Assembly (NCBI RefSeq): GCF_000185905.1
Contig: NC_014923.1
Coordinates: 806,001-870,000 of the forward strand
DNA from: Mesorhizobium ciceri biovar biserrulae WSM1271
GTDB taxonomy: Bacteria; Pseudomonadota; Alphaproteobacteria; Rhizobiales; Rhizobiaceae
Length of the DNA stretch: 64,000 nucleotides
Direction of reading: 5' to 3'
Shown here: piece after piece, positions 1 through 9,242 of the stretch
Layout: every line of letters starts with the position of its first letter
Numbering within the stretch: position 1 is the first letter of the stretch
Translations under genes and position numbers: made by a program
The notes under the pieces: model-generated
Databases searched by the model: none
Told to the model about the DNA's origin: nothing
What the model saw: the letters and a program-made list of their open reading frames with translations, nothing else

Positions 1-418
1 GCCAGTCCTGCTCTGCCGCCACCCGCATCATCGAACGCTTCGACACCGGCCGGCATTCAGCCGTTTCATCGACCCATGCGCCGTCATAATTGCCGTAAAC
101 CCCGACCGTAGAGAGATAGCCGATCCATTCCAGCAAAGGCATTTGAGCGATTGCCTCTCGGGCGGCACCCAGCACGGGATCGCCGGCCTCCTCCGGGGCG
201 ACCGAGATCAGCAGATGCGTTGTTTTCCGCAATGCATCGCCAATCTCATCCGTCAGCGCACCGTCGAACAACAGCGGGGCGATGCCGGCCTGCCGTAGCG
301 TCTCGAATTTTTCCGGCGAGCGTGTCGTGCCGAAGATCGTCGCGGCGCCTTTGTTGGCCCGAGCAAAAGCCCTGCCCGAATAGCCGGCGCCGAAGATGAA
401 TATCTGCTTTTCGCTCAT
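1..418 (-). CDS. NAD(P)-binding epimerase/SDR-like protein, 3' part missing (runs off the window)
   Basis: The first 139 residues are visible, starting from an ATG at 418. The N-terminus reads [20 protein letters not shown], with a GxGxxG-like Rossmann loop (GAGYSG) right after the first beta strand. A later stretch ([21 protein letters not shown]) matches the Ser-x(n)-Tyr region of NAD-dependent epimerases and extended SDRs of the YeeZ type. The start codon overlaps the queG stop (ATGA, 415-418), so the two genes are probably translated together. The C-terminal part lies outside the window, so substrate and exact family cannot be judged. Fold assignment is fairly sure; function is unknown. 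Confidence 0.75.
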   Translation of the reverse strand, partial: MSEKQIFIFGAGYSGRAFARANKGAATIFGTTRSPEKFETLRQAGIAPLLFDGALTDEIGDALRKTTHLLISVAPEEAGDPVLGAAREAIAQMPLLEWIGYLSTVGVYGNYDGAWVDETAECRPVSKRSMMRVAAEQDW

Positions 419-1569
419 GCATTCGCCCTGGTTGGCCGCGCCAGACGCCATTCGTCGCGCACGGCTTCGTCGCTCTCGGTTTTCAGGCCGAGGGCTGCCC
501 TTTCTGAATATTCGGCATCGGGCACCAGCCGCGCCAGCGCCCAAATTGCCGCGCCCCGCACCAGCGGCGACGGATCGCCGAGCAGCGCAAGCACCGCGCC
601 GGACAGCGACGCTTCGCCGGAATTGCCGGCGGCGATCAGCACGTTGCGGATGAACCGATCGCGGCCGATGCGTTTTATCGGCGAACCGGAGAAGAAAGCG
701 CGGAAGGCCGCGTCATCGAGACCCAAAAGGTCGGCGAGCGGTGGTTCGCGCAGATCATCGCGCGCGGCGAGTTTTGCTTCCGAAGCCGCCCGGGCGAATT
801 TGTTCCACGGGCAGGCGGCTAAACAGTCATCGCAGCCATAGATGCGGTTGCCGATCTTTTCGCGGAATTCGTGCGGAATCGGCCCCTTGTTCTCGATGGT
901 GAGATAGGAAATGCAGCGCCGCGCATCGAGCCGGTAGGGCGCCGGAAAAGCATCGGTCGGGCACGCGTCGAGGCAGGCGCGGCAGGAGCCGCAATGGTCG
1001 ATTTCGGCGCGGTCGGGCACGAGTTCGGCGGTGGTGAAGATGGTGCCGAGGAACAGCCAGGAGCCGTGCTCGCGGCTGACCAGATTGGTGTGTTTGCCTT
1101 GCCAGCCAAGCCCGGCGGCTTCGGCCAGCGGCTTTTCCATGACAGGTGCGGTGTCGACGAACACCTTCACGTCACCGCCGGCGCGGGCAACGAGCTTGCC
1201 GGCGATCTCCTTCAGCCGGCCTTTCATCACATCGTGATAGTCGCGGTTTTGCGCATAGACCGAGATCGCGCCGCGGTCGCGCTTGGCCAGCATTTCGCGA
1301 AGATCATGGTCGGGGCCGTAGTTCATCGCCAGCACGACGATCGAGCGTACCTGCGGCCAGAGGGCCGTTGGTTCACTGCGGCGTTGCAGCGTCTCGGCGA
1401 TCCAGTCCATCGAGCCGTGAAAGCCGTCGGCGACGAATTCGGCCAGGCGCGCCGGCGCTAGCGGGATCGCATCGGGGGAGGTGACGGCGACGGCATCGAA
1501 GCCGGCGCGCTGCGCCTCCGCGTCGATCAGCGCGCGCAGTTTTGCGGCGTCAGAAGTCGAGGTCCGCAT
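415..1569 (-). CDS. queG: Epoxyqueuosine reductase QueG
   Basis: Catalyses the last step of queuosine synthesis, reducing epoxyqueuosine in the wobble position of tRNA to queuosine; a cytoplasmic cobalamin-dependent iron-sulfur enzyme. The 384-residue length is normal. Visible are the catalytic-region motif VDTAPVMEK (Asp139), a first ferredoxin cluster (Cys193, 196, 199, 203) and a second set (Cys219, 246, 249, 253) in [14 protein letters not shown]. The C-terminal 100 residues look like the HEAT-like repeats of QueG ([19 protein letters not shown]). It sits between an FzlA-like GST gene, whose end overlaps its start by 20 bp, and a Rossmann-fold gene that starts on its stop codon. Confidence 0.95.
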   Translation of the reverse strand: MRTSTSDAAKLRALIDAEAQRAGFDAVAVTSPDAIPLAPARLAEFVADGFHGSMDWIAETLQRRSEPTALWPQVRSIVVLAMNYGPDHDLREMLAKRDRGAISVYAQNRDYHDVMKGRLKEIAGKLVARAGGDVKVFVDTAPVMEKPLAEAAGLGWQGKHTNLVSREHGSWLFLGTIFTTAELVPDRAEIDHCGSCRACLDACPTDAFPAPYRLDARRCISYLTIENKGPIPHEFREKIGNRIYGCDDCLAACPWNKFARAASEAKLAARDDLREPPLADLLGLDDAAFRAFFSGSPIKRIGRDRFIRNVLIAAGNSGEASLSGAVLALLGDPSPLVRGAAIWALARLVPDAEYSERAALGLKTESDEAVRDEWRLARPTRANA

Positions 1570-2242
1570 AATGCGACACCGGTGACAGGCCGCGCACCCG
1601 GTCGGTCAAAAGCGGCCGAAAGGAAGGCCGCGACTTGACCCGCGTGTACCATTCGCGAGCAGCGCTGTGCTCGCGCCAGTCTATCTCGCCGAGATAATCG
1701 AGCACCGACAGCGTCGCCGCGGCCGCGAGATCGGCATAGGTGACCCTCGAGCCGGCCAGCCAATGGCGGGTGCCGGCCAGCCAGTTGGTGTATTTCATGT
1801 GCTGGCGGATGTTGGCGCGCGCCGCACGGATCGCGCCCGAGTCGGGCGAGCCGCCGCCCGCCGTTTCCGGCATGACCGGCTTCAGCACGCGCTCACGCAC
1901 CAGATGGCGGGTGACTTCGCTTTCAGCCTTGTTGAGATACCAGTCGATGAGCCGGCGGATTTCGGCGCGCTGCATCGGGTCCTCGGCGAACAGCCGCTTG
2001 TCGCGCTTCAGCACGCCGCGCGTTTCATCGAGATATTCCGATATGACCGTCGCGCCGACGATCGGCACGTCGCCTTCGGCCAGCAGGATCGGCAGCGTGC
2101 CGGCCGGGTTCAGCGCCAGGAACTCCTTGCGCCGGGTCCACGGCTTTTCCTCGATCAGGGCCAGCTCCTCGCCATACTCGCCGAAAGCGAGGCGGACGAA
2201 GCGACAGGTGGCGAACATGGGGTGGTGGAAAAGCGTCAGCAT
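1550..2242 (-). CDS. fzlA: Glutathione S-transferase-fold protein, probably FtsZ-binding FzlA
   Basis: A 230-residue protein with an N-terminal thioredoxin-like GST domain ([20 protein letters not shown], then the cis-proline segment [10 protein letters not shown] around residues 50-59) and an all-helical C-terminal domain. In alphaproteobacteria the FzlA subfamily binds FtsZ and is needed for constriction; it is a GST fold without a demonstrated transferase role. The FzlA name rests on overall length, the C-terminal tail ending SHYADLDF, which I associate with this subfamily, and the setting next to queG. A plain GST remains possible. Its 3' end overlaps queG by 20 bp, so the two are co-transcribed; uppP diverges upstream with 160 bp between the start codons. 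Confidence 0.65.
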   Translation of the reverse strand: MLTLFHHPMFATCRFVRLAFGEYGEELALIEEKPWTRRKEFLALNPAGTLPILLAEGDVPIVGATVISEYLDETRGVLKRDKRLFAEDPMQRAEIRRLIDWYLNKAESEVTRHLVRERVLKPVMPETAGGGSPDSGAIRAARANIRQHMKYTNWLAGTRHWLAGSRVTYADLAAAATLSVLDYLGEIDWREHSAAREWYTRVKSRPSFRPLLTDRVRGLSPVSHYADLDF

Positions 2243-2402
2243 GGTTCCGCGATGATAAAGCGCACTGGCGAATCGCAGGGCGCACCGGTAAGTCTTGGCC
2301 GCCCGGTTAGCGGGCCGTCAGGGTGTTGCGACCTATAGGGGGACTTCAACGCCATGACAAGCAAGCCCTTCTGTCAGCCGTCACGCCAATGCCGAGGTAG
2401 CC

Positions 2403-3209
2403 ATGGAAAGCCAGACCATCGTCGAAGCCCTGCTGCTCGGCCTGCTGGAGGGGCTGACCGAGTTCATCCCGGTGTCCTCGACCGGCCATATCCTGCTCGC
2501 TGGCCATTTCCTCGGCTTCCACTCGACCGGCAAGGCCTTCGAGATCCTGATCCAGCTCGGCGCCATCCTGGCGATCCTCAGCGTTTATTTCCGCCGCCTC
2601 TGGAAAATGCTGCTCGAACTGCCGCACGACCGACTGACCAGGCATTTCGTCATCGGCATCCTCATCGCCTTCCTGCCGGCGGCATTCATCGGCGCGCTGG
2701 CGCATGATTTCATCAAGACGGTGCTGTTCGAATCGCCAAGGCTGATCTGCATCATGCTGATCATCGGCGGCGTCGTGCTGCTGGTGGTCGACCGCATGAA
2801 CCTCAAGCCGGTTTATCGCGACGTCGAGCGCTTCCCGACCCGGCTTTACCTGCAGATCGGGCTTTTCCAGTGCCTGTCGCTCATTCCCGGCACATCGCGT
2901 TCGGGCTCGACCATCGTCGGCGCCCTGCTTTTGGGCGTCGACAAGCGCGCGGCCGCTGAATTTTCCTTCTTCCTTGCAATCCCGACCATGGTCGGCGCCT
3001 TCGCCTTCGACCTGTTCAAGAACCGCAACGTGCTGAGCAGCGCCGACCTGCCGATCATCGCCGTCGGCTTCGTCGCCGCCTTCGTCACGGCGCTCATCGT
3101 CGTGCGCTTCCTGCTCGATTACGTCTCGCGCAAGGGTTACTCGCTGTTCGGCTGGTGGCGGCTGGTGGTGGGCGGTGTCGGGTTGGTGGCGTTGATGATC
3201 TGGGGGTGA
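2403..3209 (+). CDS. uppP: Undecaprenyl-diphosphate phosphatase UppP (BacA)
   Basis: Integral membrane enzyme that dephosphorylates undecaprenyl pyrophosphate to recycle the lipid carrier for peptidoglycan and polysaccharide assembly; overproduction in other bacteria gives bacitracin resistance. The 268-residue length is typical. Both family signatures are present: the first, [16 protein letters not shown] (residues 14-29), and the second, PGTSRSGST (catalytic Arg166 and Ser167). Several hydrophobic segments follow. The ATG at 2403 has a GAGG ribosome-binding site five bases upstream. It stands alone, divergent from the FzlA-like gene; a long inverted repeat lies behind it. Confidence 0.95.
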   Translation: MESQTIVEALLLGLLEGLTEFIPVSSTGHILLAGHFLGFHSTGKAFEILIQLGAILAILSVYFRRLWKMLLELPHDRLTRHFVIGILIAFLPAAFIGALAHDFIKTVLFESPRLICIMLIIGGVVLLVVDRMNLKPVYRDVERFPTRLYLQIGLFQCLSLIPGTSRSGSTIVGALLLGVDKRAAAEFSFFLAIPTMVGAFAFDLFKNRNVLSSADLPIIAVGFVAAFVTALIVVRFLLDYVSRKGYSLFGWWRLVVGGVGLVALMIWG

Positions 3210-3235
3210 GGAGTGTTCCGCGTAGCGGCCCTCAC

Positions 3236-3463
3236 GCTTCGTCCCACGGGCGGAGCAAGGAGCGTAGCGACGCGGCACAGACCCGAGGATCCATGCCGCG
3301 ACGTGGACCGAAGAGCGCAGCGGTAGAAAATAGCCATCACTAGGCTCGCTATCGTCTGCGAAGTCTTTCACTTTCTGCACCGTAGAGGCGCTTAAAGGTC
3401 GCGGCATGGATCCTCGGGTCTCCGCGACGGAGCTTCGCTCCTGCTCCGCCCGTGGATGACGAA
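3236..3463. repeat. Long palindromic intergenic element (type C)
   Basis: A perfect 23-bp inverted repeat has its left arm at 3280-3302 (starts GACCCGAGGATCC) and right arm at 3398-3420. Outside these arms the match continues imperfectly: CACGGGCGGAGCA near 3245-3257 pairs with TGCTCCGCCCGTG near 3443-3455. The whole could fold into one long hairpin with a loop of about 95 bases. It fills the space between the convergent ends of uppP and yraN. A fragment of the same element (CGGCGGAGCAAGGAGC) is seen near 30030. It carries no credible ORF. It may act as a transcription barrier between the convergent genes. Confidence 0.8.
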
Positions 3464-3481
3464 TGAAGGAGGGCGCCCCCT

Positions 3482-3880
3482 CTAACTCCTCCCGTAAAAT
3501 GCATTCTCGACATGCACCGGCCAGCGCCAGGGCAGCACGGCGACCATGTCGAAGCGCATCGACAGCCTGCCGTAGTCCGCTTGGCGCGAGAGCCAGATGT
3601 CGGCCGCGCCTTCTATGCGACGCTCCGATTCGTGACCGATCGCCTCCATGGCTTCCATCAGCGACCGGCGCGCCTTGACCTCGACGAACAGCACTAGGTC
3701 GCCGCGCCGCGCGATCAGGTCGATCTCGCCGAAGCGCGTGCGGTGGCGGCGCGCCAGGATCCGGTAGCCCTTCAGCATCAGCGCTGCCGCCGCCAGCCAT
3801 TCGCTGCGATGGCCGCGCCGATAGGCTTTTTGGCGGCTGGCGCTCGGGCGTTCAGCCACCGTCGCTTTCTCCCGAAGCAT
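3482..3880 (-). CDS. yraN: YraN/UPF0102 family nuclease-like protein
   Basis: A 132-residue protein with the restriction-endonuclease-like core of the YraN family: [23 protein letters not shown], carrying the Asp54 and Glu67-x-Lys69 (ExK) residues expected for metal-dependent nuclease chemistry. The cellular role of this family is not established. The start at 3880 lies inside the end of rsmI (29-bp overlap), an arrangement common in proteobacteria, so it is translated from the rsmI message. In many rhizobia gshB follows; here a palindromic element and the convergent uppP follow instead. Confidence 0.85.
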   Translation of the reverse strand: MLREKATVAERPSASRQKAYRRGHRSEWLAAAALMLKGYRILARRHRTRFGEIDLIARRGDLVLFVEVKARRSLMEAMEAIGHESERRIEGAADIWLSRQADYGRLSMRFDMVAVLPWRWPVHVENAFYGRS

Positions 3881-4781
3881 CCTTGAGCTCCAGCAATCGC
3901 CGATAGAGCGCCTGTTTCTGGCCGCCAGTCATCTTCGCGGCTTCCGCCGCCGCCTTGGAGGCCGGCATTTCGGCGGCAAGCGACAGAAGCAGACGGTCGA
4001 TGTCGGCGGGTTCGTCGACCCTGGCCTCGGCCGGACCAACGCAGACGACGATCTCGCCCTTCGGCGTATCGGCCGCAGCATAGTGGTCGGCCAGCGCCTG
4101 AAGCGTGCCGGTGCGCATTTCTTCGAAGGTCTTGGTCAACTCGCGGCCGATCGCGGCTTTTCGCTCGCCGCCCAGCGCTTCGACCATGGCACCGAGGGAT
4201 TCGGCCAGCCGGCGCGGCGATTCGAAGAAAATCAATGTCGCCGGCACGGCTTTCAGTGCCTCCAGCCGCGTCAGCCGCTGCCCGGTCTTCACCGGTAAAA
4301 ATCCGGCGAACATGAAGGCATCGGAGGGCAGGCCGGATGCGGTCAACGCCGCGAGCGGCGCCGATGGGCCGGGGATAGGCACGACGCGAATGCCGTGGTC
4401 GAGCGCCTCGCCGACCAGCCGGTAGCCGGGATCGGACACCAGCGGCGTGCCGGCATCGGAGATCAGCGCCACGCTCTGTCCGGCCTGCAGCGCCGCGATC
4501 AGCTTCGGCCCGGCCTCGCCGGCATTATGCTCATGATAGGCTGTGGTGCGGCGGCGGATGCCATAACGGTCGAGCAGCACGCGCGACACCCGTGTGTCTT
4601 CGCAAGCGACGATGTCGGCGGCGGCCAGCGTCTCCAGCGCGCGCAGCGTGATGTCGGCGAGATTGCCGATCGGCGTCGCCACCAGATAGAGCGCCGGCTC
4701 CAGCGGCCGGGCCGCGATCTCGGTCTGCCCGACCACATAGCTGCGCTTGCCCGTCTCTGCGGTCACTGACGACTTCTCCAT
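3852..4781 (-). CDS. rsmI: 16S rRNA 2'-O-ribose C1402 methyltransferase RsmI
   Basis: SAM-dependent methyltransferase of the tetrapyrrole-methylase fold that modifies C1402 in the decoding centre of 16S rRNA. The 309-residue protein shows the family landmarks: [20 protein letters not shown] near residues 33-52, [25 protein letters not shown], and [27 protein letters not shown]. The N-terminal 28 residues before [11 protein letters not shown] are poorly conserved in the family, so a downstream start is possible. It heads a two-gene unit with yraN. The 134-bp gap upstream also carries the promoter of the small plus-strand gene at 4916. Confidence 0.95.
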   Translation of the reverse strand: MEKSSVTAETGKRSYVVGQTEIAARPLEPALYLVATPIGNLADITLRALETLAAADIVACEDTRVSRVLLDRYGIRRRTTAYHEHNAGEAGPKLIAALQAGQSVALISDAGTPLVSDPGYRLVGEALDHGIRVVPIPGPSAPLAALTASGLPSDAFMFAGFLPVKTGQRLTRLEALKAVPATLIFFESPRRLAESLGAMVEALGGERKAAIGRELTKTFEEMRTGTLQALADHYAAADTPKGEIVVCVGPAEARVDEPADIDRLLLSLAAEMPASKAAAEAAKMTGGQKQALYRRLLELKDASGESDGG

Positions 4782-4915
4782 TCAGCCCTGTTTGGCACGG
4801 CTGACGCGGGCTTGCAAAAGCTGATGCCGATGTAGGGAATTCGCCTTTCCTTTGCCACAGTGGGGAACCAAACCGGCGTTGGCAGATTAGCCCCCTGATT
4901 CCGGAGGAGGACAGG

Positions 4916-5104
4916 ATGGACAGCCTCAAGATACAAGACGCTTTCGAACCCTACTACGCCGGCCGCAACCGCGTTGCCACCCCCAGGGACAAGCGCCCGT
5001 CTGCCAAGACCGAGCACAGCCTGACCGAAGAGCGCGTCGCCAGCACCTTGCCGACGAACGTCAGCCTTTCCGACAACAAACCCGACAGCACGACGGAGCA
5101 CTGA
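4916..5104 (+). CDS. Small hydrophilic protein of unknown function (62 aa)
   Basis: Encodes a polar, probably disordered 62-residue peptide starting MDSLKIQDAFEPYYAGRN. Its support is the very strong ribosome-binding site (GGAGGAGG five bases before the ATG) and its place in the divergent gap next to rsmI. No family is recognised, and there is no signal peptide or hydrophobic segment. The downstream stretch 5112-5177 has no gene that I can support. A real small gene is more likely than not. Confidence 0.45.
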   Translation: MDSLKIQDAFEPYYAGRNRVATPRDKRPSAKTEHSLTEERVASTLPTNVSLSDNKPDSTTEH

Positions 5105-5177
5105 CCGGACGATGCCCAATCGCTTCGATATCTTCATCACCCGTCTTGAAACGAAGAACGCACGCCATGGCGCGCAA

Positions 5178-5615
5178 CTACCCTCGATAGGCGACCAGCA
5201 CAGCACCCGCCGCGATAAGGGCGACGCCAAGCCAGTTCGCTCCGGACAACCGCTCGCCGAGAAAGGCCGCGCCAAACACCGCCACAAGCACGACGCTTAG
5301 CTTGTCGATCGGCGCCACCTGCGCCGCATTGCCGATCTTCAGGGCGCGAAAATAGCAGAGCCATGAAGCGCCGGTCGCCAGACCGGACAGGGCGAGGAAA
5401 GCCCAAGTCTTTCCCGAGATCGTAGCCGGCGACTGGAACTGGCCGCTGGCGAGCAGGATGGCACCGAGCACGATCAGGATGATGATCGTGCGGATGAAGG
5501 TGGCGAAATCGGAATTGATGTTCTCGATGCCGACCTTGGCGAAGATCGCCGTCAGGGCAGCGAATGCAGCCGAGAGCAGCGCCCAGAATTGCCAGGAGGA
5601 TACGGTCAGGTTCAT
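5178..5615 (-). CDS. EamA-domain transporter, single-repeat form
   Basis: A 145-residue hydrophobic protein with about five membrane segments. It corresponds to one EamA repeat, whereas full DMT exporters have two, so it probably works as a dimer. Typical motifs are visible: an N-terminal helix WQFWALLSAAFAALTAIFAK and the end APIDKLSVVLVAVFGAAFLGERLSG, the conserved P-x-x-x-L...GE signature of the last two helices. Substrate unknown. It is the last gene of the minus-strand run from rph, 25 bp behind the small phosphatase. Confidence 0.85.
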   Translation of the reverse strand: MNLTVSSWQFWALLSAAFAALTAIFAKVGIENINSDFATFIRTIIILIVLGAILLASGQFQSPATISGKTWAFLALSGLATGASWLCYFRALKIGNAAQVAPIDKLSVVLVAVFGAAFLGERLSGANWLGVALIAAGAVLVAYRG

Positions 5616-5640
5616 GCGGGTGGCCTTCGCGGATTGCGTC

Positions 5641-5964
5641 TTAACCGAGATACCGTGAAACGCGTGCCTTCAGAAGGCCAATCAACTCCAGATCCATGAA
5701 TTCATAATCGTCAGGTATGTCGAGGCAGATCACACGCGCCTTCTTCAGGCTGGCCCTGAATTTCTTCTGCAGCTTGGTGCGGTGCGCCTTTTCCATGACG
5801 AAGATGATGTCGGCCCAAGCGACCAGCTCATGCGTCAGCGGCGTGTCGGCATCGTGGTTGGTTCCGGCCGAGGCCACCTCGATATCGCGGCGCGTTGAAA
5901 ACACCTGTTCGGCGGTCGGGCTGCGCAAGCGGTTCTGGCTGCAGACGAAAAGGACGTTCTTCAA
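5641..5964 (-). CDS. Low-molecular-weight protein tyrosine phosphatase family protein
   Basis: A 107-residue member of the LMW-PTP superfamily. The phosphate-binding loop is at the N-terminus (VCSQNRLRSPTAE; nucleophile Cys8, Arg14, i.e. CX5R). The acid segment near the C-terminus is probably DIPDDYEFMD. At 107 residues it is shorter than classic LMW-PTPs (about 150), matching a compact subgroup often annotated only as phosphatase-like. Substrate unknown. It begins 3 bp behind the hemW stop and is surely co-transcribed. Confidence 0.85.
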   Translation of the reverse strand: MKNVLFVCSQNRLRSPTAEQVFSTRRDIEVASAGTNHDADTPLTHELVAWADIIFVMEKAHRTKLQKKFRASLKKARVICLDIPDDYEFMDLELIGLLKARVSRYLG

Positions 5965-5967
5965 GGG

Positions 5968-7131
5968 TTAGCGCGCCAGATCGGCGACCACCGCGTCGAG
6001 CACGATCATGCCGGCGGCCGTGGCGCGCAGGCGCGCATTGCCGATCGGCGCCACCAGCCCTTCGCCCTGCAGCATCGACAACCGCGCGCTCGACAGGCCG
6101 CGCCCGGAGAACGCCTCGTAGCGGGCGAGGTCGATGCCTTCGGCCAGCCGCAGGCCCATCAGCAGGAATTCGTCGGCCTCTTCCGAACGCGTCAGGATCT
6201 CGCCGCCGGTGACGCCATGGCCCTTGGCCTCGACCAGATTGGCCCAGGTTTCCGGCATCCGCTCGGCGATTGTCACCGTGCGCCGGCCGTTCTCGACGAA
6301 GCGGCCATGCGCGCCCGGCCCGACGCCGACATATTCGCCATAGCGCCAGTAGGTCAGGTTGTGCCGGCTCTCGGCGCCCGGCCTGGCGTGGTTGGAAATC
6401 TCGTAGGCCGGCAGGCCGTGTGCCGTGGTGATCTCCTGCGTCAGCGCATAGAGGTCGGCGGCATGGTCGTTGTCGGGAATGATGAATTTCTTCGCCGCAT
6501 GCAGCGCGTGAAAGGGCGTGCCTTCCTCGATGGTCAGCTGGTAGAGCGACAGATGGTCGGCGGCATGGCCGATCGCCTGTTCCAGCTCCGATGCCCAAGC
6601 CTCCGGCGTCTGGCCGGGGCGGGCGTAGATCAGGTCGAAGGACAGCCTTGGGAATATTTCCCGCGCGAGGCCGATGGCGTGCAGGGCCTCTTCGACATTG
6701 TGCAGCCGGCCGAGGAAGCGCAAATCCTTGTCGTTCAGCGCCTGCACGCCGAGCGACACGCGATTGACGCCGGCTGCCCGGTAGCCGCGAAAGCGCTCGG
6801 CCTCGACCGAGGACGGATTGGCCTCCAGCGTCACCTCGATGCCGGCAGGCACAGTCCAGTTCTTCGCCACGGCGTCCAGAACCCTGGCCACGGTTTCCGG
6901 CTTCATCAGCGAGGGCGTGCCGCCGCCTAGAAAAACGCTGGTCACCTCGCGCGGCCCGGTGCGCTCGCGCATCGTCGCCAGTTCGGCCTCGAAGGCGGCG
7001 GCAAAGCGCTCCTGGTCGACCGGCTGGTGGCGGACATGGCTGTTGAAGTCGCAATAGGGGCATTTGGCCGCGCAGAACGGCCAGTGGACATAGACGCCGA
7101 AGCCGGGCGTCCGGTCGAGCAGCATGCTCAT
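5968..7131 (-). CDS. hemW: Radical SAM heme chaperone HemW
   Basis: 387-residue HemW (formerly called HemN-like oxygen-independent coproporphyrinogen oxidase), thought to bind heme and deliver it to target proteins. The radical-SAM cluster motif [10 protein letters not shown] (Cys20, 24, 27) follows YVHWPFC as in the family, and it lacks the long N-terminus of true HemN. Further motifs: [55 protein letters not shown]. The start overlaps the rdgB stop (ATGA, 7128-7131); the rdgB-hemW order is widespread in alphaproteobacteria. Confidence 0.93.
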   Translation of the reverse strand: MSMLLDRTPGFGVYVHWPFCAAKCPYCDFNSHVRHQPVDQERFAAAFEAELATMRERTGPREVTSVFLGGGTPSLMKPETVARVLDAVAKNWTVPAGIEVTLEANPSSVEAERFRGYRAAGVNRVSLGVQALNDKDLRFLGRLHNVEEALHAIGLAREIFPRLSFDLIYARPGQTPEAWASELEQAIGHAADHLSLYQLTIEEGTPFHALHAAKKFIIPDNDHAADLYALTQEITTAHGLPAYEISNHARPGAESRHNLTYWRYGEYVGVGPGAHGRFVENGRRTVTIAERMPETWANLVEAKGHGVTGGEILTRSEEADEFLLMGLRLAEGIDLARYEAFSGRGLSSARLSMLQGEGLVAPIGNARLRATAAGMIVLDAVVADLAR

Positions 7132-7775
7132 GCCGAGCCCAATCTCGCCTTGGCGAATTTCTGGAAGGCGCGGGCGCGGTGCGACAGCGCCGTCGGCTGG
7201 CCGGGCTTCCAGCCATGCTTTTCCTCGGCGCTCATTTCGCCGAAGGTTTTTTCGAAGCCATCGGGCAGGAACACAGGATCGTAGCCGAAGCCGAGCTCGC
7301 CGCGCGGTGGCCAGACCAGCGTGCCCTCGGCCTCGCCGCGATAATATTCCGCCTCGCCGTCGGGAAACGCCAGGCAGATGACGGCGACAAAGCGTCCCTT
7401 GCGCTGCTCCGGCAAGGCGGCGCCGACCTCCTGCAGCGCCACTTCGGTGCGTTGCATGGCCATGCCGAAGTCACGCGAACCGTCCGGGGTTTCGGCCCAG
7501 TTGGCGGTGTAGACGCCGGGCGCGCCGTCAAGCGCGTCGACGCACAGGCCGGAATCGTCCGATAGCGCCGGCAGGCCGGTCGCCTTGGCGGCGGCGAGCG
7601 CCTTGATGTAGGCGTTCTCCTCGAAGGTGGTGCCGGTCTCGTCCGGCTCCGGCAGGCCATACTCCCTGGCCGACTTCGCTTCGAAGCCGAACGGTCCCAT
7701 CAGGTCGGCGAATTCGCGCAGCTTGCCCTCATTATGGCTGGCGACGACGATCTTCTTGCCATCGAGAGAATGCAT
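7128..7775 (-). CDS. rdgB: XTP/dITP pyrophosphatase RdgB (HAM1 family)
   Basis: Removes deaminated purine triphosphates (dITP, XTP) from the nucleotide pool. I choose the ATG at 7775, giving 215 residues that begin [19 protein letters not shown], because SHNEGK is the family's substrate loop close to the N-terminus and because this start forms a TGATG junction with the VOC stop. The frame stays open 29 codons further upstream, but those residues do not fit the family. Other signatures: [24 protein letters not shown] and [11 protein letters not shown]. Operon with the VOC gene before and hemW after. Confidence 0.93.
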   Translation of the reverse strand: MHSLDGKKIVVASHNEGKLREFADLMGPFGFEAKSAREYGLPEPDETGTTFEENAYIKALAAAKATGLPALSDDSGLCVDALDGAPGVYTANWAETPDGSRDFGMAMQRTEVALQEVGAALPEQRKGRFVAVICLAFPDGEAEYYRGEAEGTLVWPPRGELGFGYDPVFLPDGFEKTFGEMSAEEKHGWKPGQPTALSHRARAFQKFAKARLGSA

Positions 7776-8185
7776 CAAAGGCCCCAGATTCGTGGCTCGG
7801 CGAATTCGATCGAATTGCCCGAGGGGTCGCGTATATAGATCGAACGGCCGCCCTGCGGCCACTCGAATTCGCTCTCGATGGCGATCTTCTTTGCCTCGAT
7901 ATGCGCTTTCCAGCCGGCGATTTCATCGGCGGTCGCCGCAAAGCAGAGATGACCTTGGCCGACCGCGCCATGCGGCGGCACCGGCAGTCTCGCGCCGGGC
8001 GCCGGCGGGATTTTGGTTGCCTCGGCGTTGAAGACGAGCAGCACGCCGGGGCCGCAGCGGAAGAACAGGTGGCGGCCGTCGACCTTGCCGAGGAGATTGA
8101 GGCCGAGGATGTCGGTGTAGAAGGTTTCGGCGGCGGGCAGGTCTGTGACGTAGAGGGCCGATTCCAGGATCGCGGAGGGTGTCAC
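7775..8185 (-). CDS. VOC (glyoxalase/bleomycin-resistance-like) family protein
   Basis: 136 residues, starting at GTG 8185. The beta-alpha-beta-beta-beta VOC fold is suggested by [25 protein letters not shown] at the N-terminus and by [20 protein letters not shown] near the C-terminus, where Glu and His positions usually bind metal ([17 protein letters not shown]). The substrate cannot be told; members include dioxygenases, isomerases and antibiotic-binding proteins. Between it and rph upstream lies a 160-bp palindromic element, so it may be transcribed from rph or from its own start; downstream it overlaps rdgB by one base. Confidence 0.85.
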   Translation of the reverse strand: MTPSAILESALYVTDLPAAETFYTDILGLNLLGKVDGRHLFFRCGPGVLLVFNAEATKIPPAPGARLPVPPHGAVGQGHLCFAATADEIAGWKAHIEAKKIAIESEFEWPQGGRSIYIRDPSGNSIEFAEPRIWGL

Positions 8186-8188
8186 GAG

Positions 8189-8348
8189 GCGCCCCCCTCT
8201 GGCCTGCCGGCCATCTCCCCCTCAGGTGGGGAGATTGGCAGCTTCTGCATTGCCGCGCACCCTACAACGCCGGAGATTGGCGAAGCCCTAGACGACATCC
8301 GATCTCCCCACTTGAGGGGGAGATGGCCGGCAGGCCAGAGGGGGGCGC
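8189..8348. repeat. Long palindromic intergenic element (type A, complete copy)
   Basis: Two 47-base arms, 8189-8235 and 8302-8348, are inverted copies of each other with one mismatch visible. The outer ends read GCGCCCCCCTCTGGCCTGCC and the inner part contains ATCTCCCC runs. The 66-base centre is not repeated. A diverged full copy is at 28031-28187 and a solitary half-arm at 24771-24793, so this is a dispersed repeat family. It lies between rph and the VOC gene within one minus-strand run and may attenuate or process the transcript. Confidence 0.9.
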
Positions 8349-8368
8349 TCAGGCTCGACATCTAAAAA

Positions 8369-9085
8369 CTAAGCCACTGCCATCTGCTGCAAACTCACCA
8401 ACCGCTGGATGCCTTTCTTGGCCAGGCCCATCAGGTCCGCGAACTGCTCCTCGGAGAAAGGCTCGCCCTCGGCGGTGCCCTGGATCTCGACGATGCCGCC
8501 CTTGCCCGTCATGACGAAATTGGCGTCGGTGCCGGCCGCGGAATCCTCGATATAGTCGAGGTCGATGACCGGCTGGCCGTCATGGATGCCGCAGGAGATC
8601 GCAGCGACATGATCCTTCAGCACCTTGGCGACGCTGGCCATCTGGCGCGCTTCCATCCAGCGCAGGCAGTCATACAGCGCCACCCAGCCGCCGGTGATCG
8701 AGGCGGTGCGGGTGCCGCCATCGGCCTGGATGACGTCGCAGTCGACGGTGATCTGCTGTTCGCCCAGCGCCTGCAAATCGACCACGGCGCGCAAGGAGCG
8801 GCCGATCAGCCGCTGGATTTCCAGCGTGCGGCCGCCCTGCTTGCCGGCCGAAGCCTCACGGCGCATGCGCTCGCCGGTCGAGCGCGGCAGCATGCCGTAT
8901 TCCGCCGTCACCCAGCCCTTGCCGGAGTTGCGCATCCAACCCGGCACTTTTTCCTCGAGGCTGGCCGTGCACAGGACATGCGTGTCGCCGAACTTCACCA
9001 GGCATGAGCCTTCGGCATGCTTGGAGACGCCACGCTCGAAGGAGATGGCACGCATTTCGTCGAATTGGCGTTTGGAAGGGCGCAT
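8369..9085 (-). CDS. rph: Ribonuclease PH
   Basis: Phosphorolytic 3'-5' exoribonuclease that trims tRNA 3' ends. The 238-residue length is normal. Family features: N-terminal [37 protein letters not shown], the phosphate-site region [19 protein letters not shown], and [18 protein letters not shown]. It is divergent from hrcA with a 157-bp gap, the standard arrangement in rhizobia. Minus-strand genes as far as the EamA gene at 5178 follow it. Confidence 0.96.
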   Translation of the reverse strand: MRPSKRQFDEMRAISFERGVSKHAEGSCLVKFGDTHVLCTASLEEKVPGWMRNSGKGWVTAEYGMLPRSTGERMRREASAGKQGGRTLEIQRLIGRSLRAVVDLQALGEQQITVDCDVIQADGGTRTASITGGWVALYDCLRWMEARQMASVAKVLKDHVAAISCGIHDGQPVIDLDYIEDSAAGTDANFVMTGKGGIVEIQGTAEGEPFSEEQFADLMGLAKKGIQRLVSLQQMAVA

Positions 9086-9189
9086 TCAGGGCTGCTTTCT
9101 TGTCATTTTTCGGAATCTTGGCCGGCTTGTAACCGCATGGGACGCGTGGCGCAAAGGAAAATGGCCTGACGATCGGACACAGACACCGG

Positions 9190-9217
9190 GTTGCGCGGGT
9201 GCAGTGTAAGTCTATAT
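9190..9217 (+). promoter_or_regulatory. Candidate heat-shock (RpoH-like) promoter of hrcA
   Basis: GTTG at 9190-9193 and CTATAT at 9212-9217 are separated by 18 bases and end 25 bp before the hrcA start. This resembles the alphaproteobacterial RpoH pattern (CTTG, spacer, CYTATNT), though the first base of the -35 differs. No CIRCE inverted repeat (TTAGCACTC-type) was seen anywhere in the rph-hrcA gap. The call is by pattern only. Confidence 0.35.
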
Positions 9218-9242
9218 CCTTGGGCCGGAGGTTTTTGGCCGT

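Noticed and set aside
3155..3343. Frame through the type C palindrome
   Set aside because: It results from repeat sequence and overlaps the end of uppP; no start signal.
5112..5300. 62-codon frame on the plus strand, behind the 4916 small gene
   Set aside because: It runs mostly antisense to the EamA gene, has no ribosome-binding site and its composition is random-like.
9086..9242. CIRCE element upstream of hrcA
   Set aside because: No TTAGCACTC...GAGTGCTAA pair or near match was found in this gap.
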